Source: Arthrobotrys musiformis (Eukaryota > Ascomycota > Orbiliomycetes > Orbiliales > Orbiliaceae). Taken from it: a stretch of DNA of 64,000 nt. Made by a program: the position numbers and the translations under genes. The DNA lies in contig JAVHJL010000009.1 of NCBI GenBank assembly GCA_036971715.1, positions 1,674,001 to 1,738,000 on the forward strand, written 5' to 3'. Positions within the stretch are counted from its first letter, which is position 1. Every line of letters starts with the position of its first letter. Under the pieces are notes generated by a model. It saw only the letters and a program-made list of their open reading frames with translations, was not told the DNA's origin and did not search any database. Below are positions 59,472-64,000 of the stretch, one piece after another.

Positions 59472-60188
59472 CTAGTTGGTTGGACGGTGCTCTGGGGCTG
59501 GGAGTACACGAATCCACCCCGTGATAGTTCCAAACCACTTCTTCGACCAAATCCTCCACCCATGCGAGAAAACCACATCATAGACCTCATCATCATCATC
59601 TACACCGTAGATCTTCGCAAACAAATTGATCAAATCCTGAACCTTAGTATCTTTCCTGGCCGTCCAATCAATCGGTCCCATATTACGGATTGATATCCAT
59701 TCCGGATGAGAGCTGGGTACGTTCATTTGCAAAGTGAAGTTGCTGAGGATAATGTGCTCGCGTGGGCCGTACGATAGCTCGTCGGATTCCTTCCGAGAAG
59801 GGTAGATTACGAACGGCGAAAGTAAGGGTTCGTTTAGAAATGGGTGATCGGTAATGTCTATCCATTCCGCCTTCGTATAATTCACCTTCTTCTTAGACCC
59901 ACCCTTGCGAGAGTGAGGGGCATCGATGACTTGACAGAATTTATGCGCAATTACTCTGCCATTGCGAAGAGTGAATTTGAAGTTTTGGTTGTAGTCAAGT
60001 AGGCGGTGAAGATTCGGCAGCCCTGTTGTGGTAAACGTTGGGACATATCGTGCCTTTTGGAGGATGACGGTGGATATGATTTCCGACCATAGTTTGCAAA
60101 CTTTGGAGGCGATAAGGTGGGTAGTGAAGGGTGTGAAGAGAAGGATGCGGGTCTGCAACTCGATTGGAAGGGATGTGAGAGCCGTCAT
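59472..60188 (-). CDS. Small F-box protein
   Basis: ATG-initiated ORF of 238 residues. The F-box opens the protein: MTALTSLPIELQTRILLFTP, then ASKVCKLWSEIISTVILQKA. The remainder has no repeats I recognise; it includes a basic patch (PHSRKGGSKKKVNYTK) and ends with Trp-rich FSHGWRIWSKKWFGTITGW. The frame is open for 85 codons further upstream, but without another ATG, so I start at 60188, which places the F-box at the very N-terminus as usual. Candidate SCF substrate adaptor of unknown target, 250 bases downstream of the CSA gene on the same strand. Confidence 0.75.
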   Translation of the reverse strand: MTALTSLPIELQTRILLFTPFTTHLIASKVCKLWSEIISTVILQKARYVPTFTTTGLPNLHRLLDYNQNFKFTLRNGRVIAHKFCQVIDAPHSRKGGSKKKVNYTKAEWIDITDHPFLNEPLLSPFVIYPSRKESDELSYGPREHIILSNFTLQMNVPSSHPEWISIRNMGPIDWTARKDTKVQDLINLFAKIYGVDDDDEVYDVVFSHGWRIWSKKWFGTITGWIRVLPAPEHRPTN

Positions 60189-60439
60189 TCCTTTGTAACG
60201 ATATATAGCAGAGATGGTATTGGTATTTTGTGAGGCTGAGAGGTGGCGTATAAGTTCGATGCCTTGATCCTGGTATTCCCCGCGCGCGAGATATGTAGAT
60301 GCATCAACAAACCCCGGAAAGCTTGGCCACCCCGTTCCGTGCGATTTTCGCCCTAGGTTTCCGTTTCTTTTGTGATGTAAAAGCAAAAAGAAAAGTGGAG
60401 AAAAAAATGAATGATGTATGATACGTGACGACAGCAGTA

Positions 60440-62106
60440 TCAAGAAAATGTCACCGGGGCCCTCGTCGCTTTCTCGAAAATATCCTGTAACTTTTTCTGC
60501 TTCTCCGTCTGTTCAACCTGAACATCTTCTTCCTGGAATAGCCGTTTCGCCCTCCACCGCGCGATCCCTTCGCGTCCTCCTAAAAACTTCTTGACATCCC
60601 TCAAAGCATGACAAGTATATATTTCACCACTATTCTTCCTAGGGACCAGCCCCGTGATCCTCCCCACCCCATCCCGAGCTTCGATTTTTGGGATCCCGAC
60701 CCTCTTCAACATTCTCCCGTTCTCCAGATCAAACGCCAATAATTGCTCTTCGCTTCCAATCCACAGCATTTCTCCACCAACAGCTTCATTACTTTCCGTA
60801 ACTACCAGGGGAAACTCCGCTTGGTATTTATTCCTTACTACCGGTGGGAAAACAACGCCGGTATTCACACCATTTTCCAGTCCCCAAACCCTGATTTTCC
60901 CGTCCATACCGGCGCTAATTATCCTTCTACCATCGGAAGACCAGGCTAGTCCATTAACACCACTGTCGTGGGCCCTCCCTGCCGCTCGGTTCGCTCGCTG
61001 AGGCCGTTTGTTCATGTCTAGGGTACCCAGACATGTAGCGCCGAATCTGATGTCCCAAATACGAAGACTGCCGTCTTGACCACCCGATGCGAGGATCGAG
61101 GAGTAGAGAGGTGACCAAGCCACACTAAGAACCGACGATACATGACCGAAGAGGGTTTGGGAAGCCGAGGAGGTGCGAGGGTCGATGAGCCGTATATGAG
61201 GGGAAGAACCAGCTACGGCTATTAACGCTGTGGAAGTTGAAGCCGGGGAGGTGGAGTGGGTGTAAAGGTGGGAGTCGAGGGGGTATGTTTGCAGACAGGT
61301 CGGGTTTGTAGGGGTCAAGGAGAAGAGGGAGAGAGTAGCAGAATATGAAGTCGTCGAGAACTAGAGTCTTGCTGTCAGCAGGATCCCACACCCATTTCTA
61401 TTAGATTGTAGCTGCGAGGCGACAGTAGATATAGTATGAAGGAGGGCGTACGAGTGAGGAATTGTGAGGATTGAATCTGATTGACGAGACACCATGATCC
61501 GGCCGGTCATTTCTATGAGCCATAACCACAATCATCACCAGTTAGTGGATCCGTGTAGATGAAGAAGTAGCGGACACGGGAGAGACGTACTCTAAAACCA
61601 TACTAGACGCTTGTATCCTATAAGCATAATCCCCATGCTCCCCGTCCTCCTCTTCCTCCTGCTCGAGGTCCCAGACGAGTATACTCCCATCAGCACCTCC
61701 AGATGCCATCCTGTACTTCCCCCACCTCGTCCGAACATTATGACACTCGTATTAGCCATCGTAACTTCTCCTTTGTCCACCCATCCACAATCCACATTTG
61801 TTTTCCCGAGCAACAATGAATGACATGAACGAACAGATTAGATCAGCATGGTAAAGCGTACCATCGTCCATCAGTCTCGTCAGCACCAAGACGGTTAACA
61901 CCCTTATGATGCCCCTTGATCCTCAGCAGCTCCTGGCCCTTCTTTGGGCTCGAATGGGCGGTGAATCGCGTGGAGGAGTCATAGTCTATATCGTGGTATA
62001 GGAACGATGTGAAGACGCGCGAGAGGTCTTCTTCGTGGGGTACTCCTGGACTGGTTTGGATGGTCCGGCCGAGGCTGCGGTGGAATAGAAGAGCCGAGAT
62101 GTTCAT
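60440..62106 (-). CDS. ERCC8: ERCC8/CSA-type WD40 protein (transcription-coupled repair)
   Basis: Four exons: 62106-61862, 61710-61591, 61512-61452, 61360-60440; introns of 151, 78 and 91 bases with matching phases; 448 residues (human CSA has 396). CSA is the DDB1-CUL4 substrate receptor that works with CSB at RNA polymerase II stalled on DNA damage; yeast Rad28 is the counterpart. Seen: LLFHRSLGRT at the N-terminus, HKGVNRLGADETDGRW, MASGGADGSILVWDLE, VSSIRFNPHNSSLFSTTSYSATL, LIAVAGSSPHIRLIDPRTSSASQ, SVLSVAWSPLYSSILASGGQDGSLRIWDI, and SGVNGLAWSSDGRRIISAGMDGKIRVW, in the family order. An acidic run (EQEEEDGEHGD) follows the first clear blade. Divergent from the Rrn10-like gene with 249 bases between start codons. 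Confidence 0.9.
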
Positions 62107-62355
62107 GACATCGTTCTCTCCTGCTATCTTGTTATCTATGCGGTATACGTATAGTAGCGGTGGTTGATGGTGGTTTGGTGGTGTCGAAGGTGGTGGTTGA
62201 TGTCAGCGAAGGGAATCGTGCCAAGCCAAGACAGGCTGCTCTTTATTTCCCTTTCGCGTCTGTGCAACCTCAACCTCAACCTCAACCTCACCTCAACTCC
62301 ACCCGCTCTTTTGTGCCTGTCGCACTCCATCGCAGAGCTTCGACAGCCCGCGAAA
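62107..62355. promoter_or_regulatory. Bidirectional promoter with CAACCT tandem repeat
   Basis: 249 bases separate the ERCC8/CSA and Rrn10-like start codons. On the plus strand (CAACCT) is repeated four times at 62265-62288, inside the presumed Rrn10-like leader. GGTGGT-rich sequence occurs near 62155-62195. Confidence 0.6.
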
Positions 62356-63030
62356 ATGGCTTCATCGCCGTCGCTGGAAGACAGCGAATCGGATTATATC
62401 GAATCGTCAGCAGAGTCCTCGTCATCTTCCGGCTCCAATTCCAAATCCAACGCTTCTGGATTACCGTCAGAAGAGGAAGAAATCTCAATAGCCGCATTCA
62501 AGAAATCCTCCAAACCACCAGCTCTTCCTTCCCATCGCAATGCTTCTGCAGACCACAACCACGCCGACCTCTCGTCTGAAGACGAAGATAAAGATGAAGA
62601 TGAAGACGAAGAAGAGATCGAGAAAAAAAGGGGGAAACCATACAACTTCTCCACCAAATCAAACGTCTATGCTGCCTCCTCCTCCAATGTCACAATCAGC
62701 GGTCGTCGGCTAGATATCAGACACAGCAAGCCCGCCAGCGCCGACGAAATCCTCTTCCACAACCCCTCAAACCCCTCCTTCGTCCTCCCTGACTCAGTGA
62801 AGAATATTCTAGAAGACCAGAAAGTAACCGGGAATCTACCCGATTCGGATCTTTTGAAAGTCGTGCATAGATATGTTGCTGAGTTTTTCGCGGCGAAGGG
62901 GTGGGATGAAGTTATGACGCGGTCTATGGACGAGAGCGCCATGCTCGCTATTGGCGTTATTTTGGAGGAGTACTGTAGAGAAATGATCGGGAAGGATGGC
63001 GACATGGTGTTTGCCGAACGGAATAAATAA
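62356..63030 (+). CDS. rrn10: Rrn10-like subunit of the RNA polymerase I upstream activating factor
   Basis: ORF of 224 residues from the ATG at 62356 (the frame is open upstream but that part lies in repeat-rich leader). Residues 1-95 are acidic and Ser-rich (SESDYIESSAESSSSSGS; EDEDKDEDEDEEE), likely disordered. The C-terminal domain, about 150-215, contains GNLPDSDLLKVVHRYVAEFF, then MDESAMLAIGVILEEYCREMI. Yeast Rrn10, a UAF subunit that activates rDNA promoters, has the same arrangement of I-x-P-D-x-D-L-x-V-V-H-x-Y followed by F-D-E-T-S-L-x-x-L-G-x-L-x-E-x-W. The match is short and from memory, so moderate confidence. Expected site is the nucleolus. Confidence 0.65.
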   Translation: MASSPSLEDSESDYIESSAESSSSSGSNSKSNASGLPSEEEEISIAAFKKSSKPPALPSHRNASADHNHADLSSEDEDKDEDEDEEEIEKKRGKPYNFSTKSNVYAASSSNVTISGRRLDIRHSKPASADEILFHNPSNPSFVLPDSVKNILEDQKVTGNLPDSDLLKVVHRYVAEFFAAKGWDEVMTRSMDESAMLAIGVILEEYCREMIGKDGDMVFAERNK

Positions 63031-63153
63031 GATACGACGCATTTCACATCCTTGTTATCAAGTATCTATTCGGCGGGCTCCAAGAGAGCGACTGGACTAT
63101 AAATATCGTCTAATCGGTGGGTATCATTGAGAAATCATATGACAAAAGGGCAA

Positions 63154-63188
63154 ATCTAGAATCTAGCATCTAGCATCTAGCATCTAGA
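63154..63188 (+). repeat. Tandem repeat of ATCTAGM, five units
   Basis: Five 7-base units (three ATCTAGC flanked by ATCTAGA) between the convergent Rrn10-like and Trm140-like genes. Confidence 0.9.
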
Positions 63189-63218
63189 TCACATACAAAG
63201 AATGTTTGGATACTCATA

Positions 63219-64000
63219 TCATATAGACGGAGTACTCCCCAGATCTAGGTTCTTCGCCTGTTCCTCCAGCCCCGGTGTGTCGACAACCTGGACTTCCTCC
63301 AGCTCCTTCTCGCCTTCCTGCTTCGAATCGGTCACGTCGGTGTGTGCCACCCTCATCCACTGTGGCTCCGGACCTTTTTGCTGCGCCAGTGTATCCTGCA
63401 CCTCCTCGTCTCCGCCCTTGACGAATAACCCTTGCAGCCAGCAGCGATGCATCTTTATCCTCCTCGCACGATTGACTAACATCCGTCTATCCACTCCCAA
63501 CAAAACCGCCTTCATCCCCGTATCCTCTCTTTCAATCTCCTCTTCTCCCTTCGAACAGGCCCCAAATGCCGGATCGAATATATTTCCCAGCTCGTCCCTA
63601 TCGAAGAAATACACCCTCGTCCCATCTCCCCTGATGTAGAAATTCTCTTGAAGGAATCTACCCTTCTTGAACCTCACCTGTGCCAGGTCACCCCTCCCGT
63701 AATCTCTGAAAAGGACCTTTCCACCCTTTTTCAAGCATTTGTGCACGTTTCGAACAGCATGAGCCCACTGATTGGGATGTAACGCCGAAAACACGAATAT
63801 GAGGATAACCACATCCAAGGAATTCGGTTCCACGCCTTCCGGTAGAACTCCCTCGGAGTTTCCAAGATCCCAAACAGATGCTGAAACGTGCTTCGGGTGG
63901 TGCTGGGTGTACAGATCGTTGGAGCGGATAAGGTCGATGGAGGTTTTTGAGAAGTCGGCACCATGGATGTGGAAGTTTGGGTTTTTGTTTGCAGAGAGGA
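63219..64000 (-). CDS. TRM140: tRNA m3C32 methyltransferase, Trm140/METTL2 family, partial at right edge
   Basis: Minus-strand frame open from the right edge (base 64000) to the stop at 63219; about 260 C-terminal residues are present, the N-terminus is outside. The enzyme methylates N3 of cytidine-32 in the anticodon loop of Thr or Ser tRNAs using S-adenosylmethionine. Diagnostic stretches: HIHGADFSKTSIDLIRSN, SLDVVILIFVFSALHPNQW, LKKGGKVLFRDYGRGDLAQV, RFKKGRFLQENFYIRGDGTR then VYFFDRDEL, and LGVDRRMLVNRARRIKMHRCW then LQGLF. These are near-identical in layout to METTL2/Trm140. Substrate class (Thr or Ser) cannot be told from this part. The last ~60 residues are a Gln/Glu-rich tail unlike the core. 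Confidence 0.92.
   Translation of the reverse strand, partial: LSANKNPNFHIHGADFSKTSIDLIRSNDLYTQHHPKHVSASVWDLGNSEGVLPEGVEPNSLDVVILIFVFSALHPNQWAHAVRNVHKCLKKGGKVLFRDYGRGDLAQVRFKKGRFLQENFYIRGDGTRVYFFDRDELGNIFDPAFGACSKGEEEIEREDTGMKAVLLGVDRRMLVNRARRIKMHRCWLQGLFVKGGDEEVQDTLAQQKGPEPQWMRVAHTDVTDSKQEGEKELEEVQVVDTPGLEEQAKNLDLGSTPSI

Overview
The window looks like nuclear DNA of a filamentous ascomycete (Pezizomycotina). Most genes are split by short introns of 58 to 151 bases with GT..AG ends and CTAAC-type branch sites. Recognisable genes include Atg5, a fungal SOD-fold mitochondrial ribosomal protein, a hybrid histidine kinase, an Rrn10-like Pol I factor, a Cockayne-syndrome-A WD40 protein and a Trm140/METTL2 tRNA methyltransferase. 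Domain types largely restricted to fungi (DUF7580-like, CBM1) point the same way. I cannot name the genus. All functions are read by eye from translations; no database search was run.

Layout. 1-1.9 kb: one multi-pass membrane protein running off the left edge (622 open codons). 3.1-5.8 kb: atg5 and a mitoribosomal mS42-type gene, divergently transcribed. 6.3-16.8 kb: a compact block with (i) a C2H2 zinc-finger protein and a DUF7580-like/nucleoside-phosphorylase-domain protein sharing one divergent promoter, (ii) a 672-residue protein with a HEPN-like R-N-x3-H motif, and (iii) a small heat-shock protein with a heat-shock element and TATA box. 16.8-27 kb: a 10 kb gene desert. 27-29.2 kb: two small secreted-protein genes (a double CBM1 protein and an orphan). 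32.1-35 kb: a hybrid histidine kinase with about 11.6 kb of apparently gene-free upstream sequence containing long homopolymers and copies of a short dispersed repeat. 46.6-47.6 kb: an orphan two-exon gene. 50-61 kb: weak small ORFs, two F-box genes, a BTB gene, an orphan, a matrixin-type metalloprotease without visible signal peptide, and a decayed gag-like retroelement stretch. 60.4-64 kb: housekeeping genes again, ERCC8/CSA and Rrn10-like divergently arranged, then a Trm140-like gene cut by the right edge.

The window is therefore a mosaic of conserved gene-dense segments (3-6 kb, 60-64 kb) and gene-poor segments carrying secreted, F-box/BTB and orphan genes. The best candidate for an undescribed system is the 6.3-16.8 kb block. 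A zinc-finger protein and a PNP-domain protein of the kinds seen in fungal NLR-like repertoires sit head to head, next to a candidate HEPN protein and a small chaperone. Fungal and bacterial immune or programmed-death systems reuse these modules (PNP and HEPN as effectors), but that this block acts as one system is inference.
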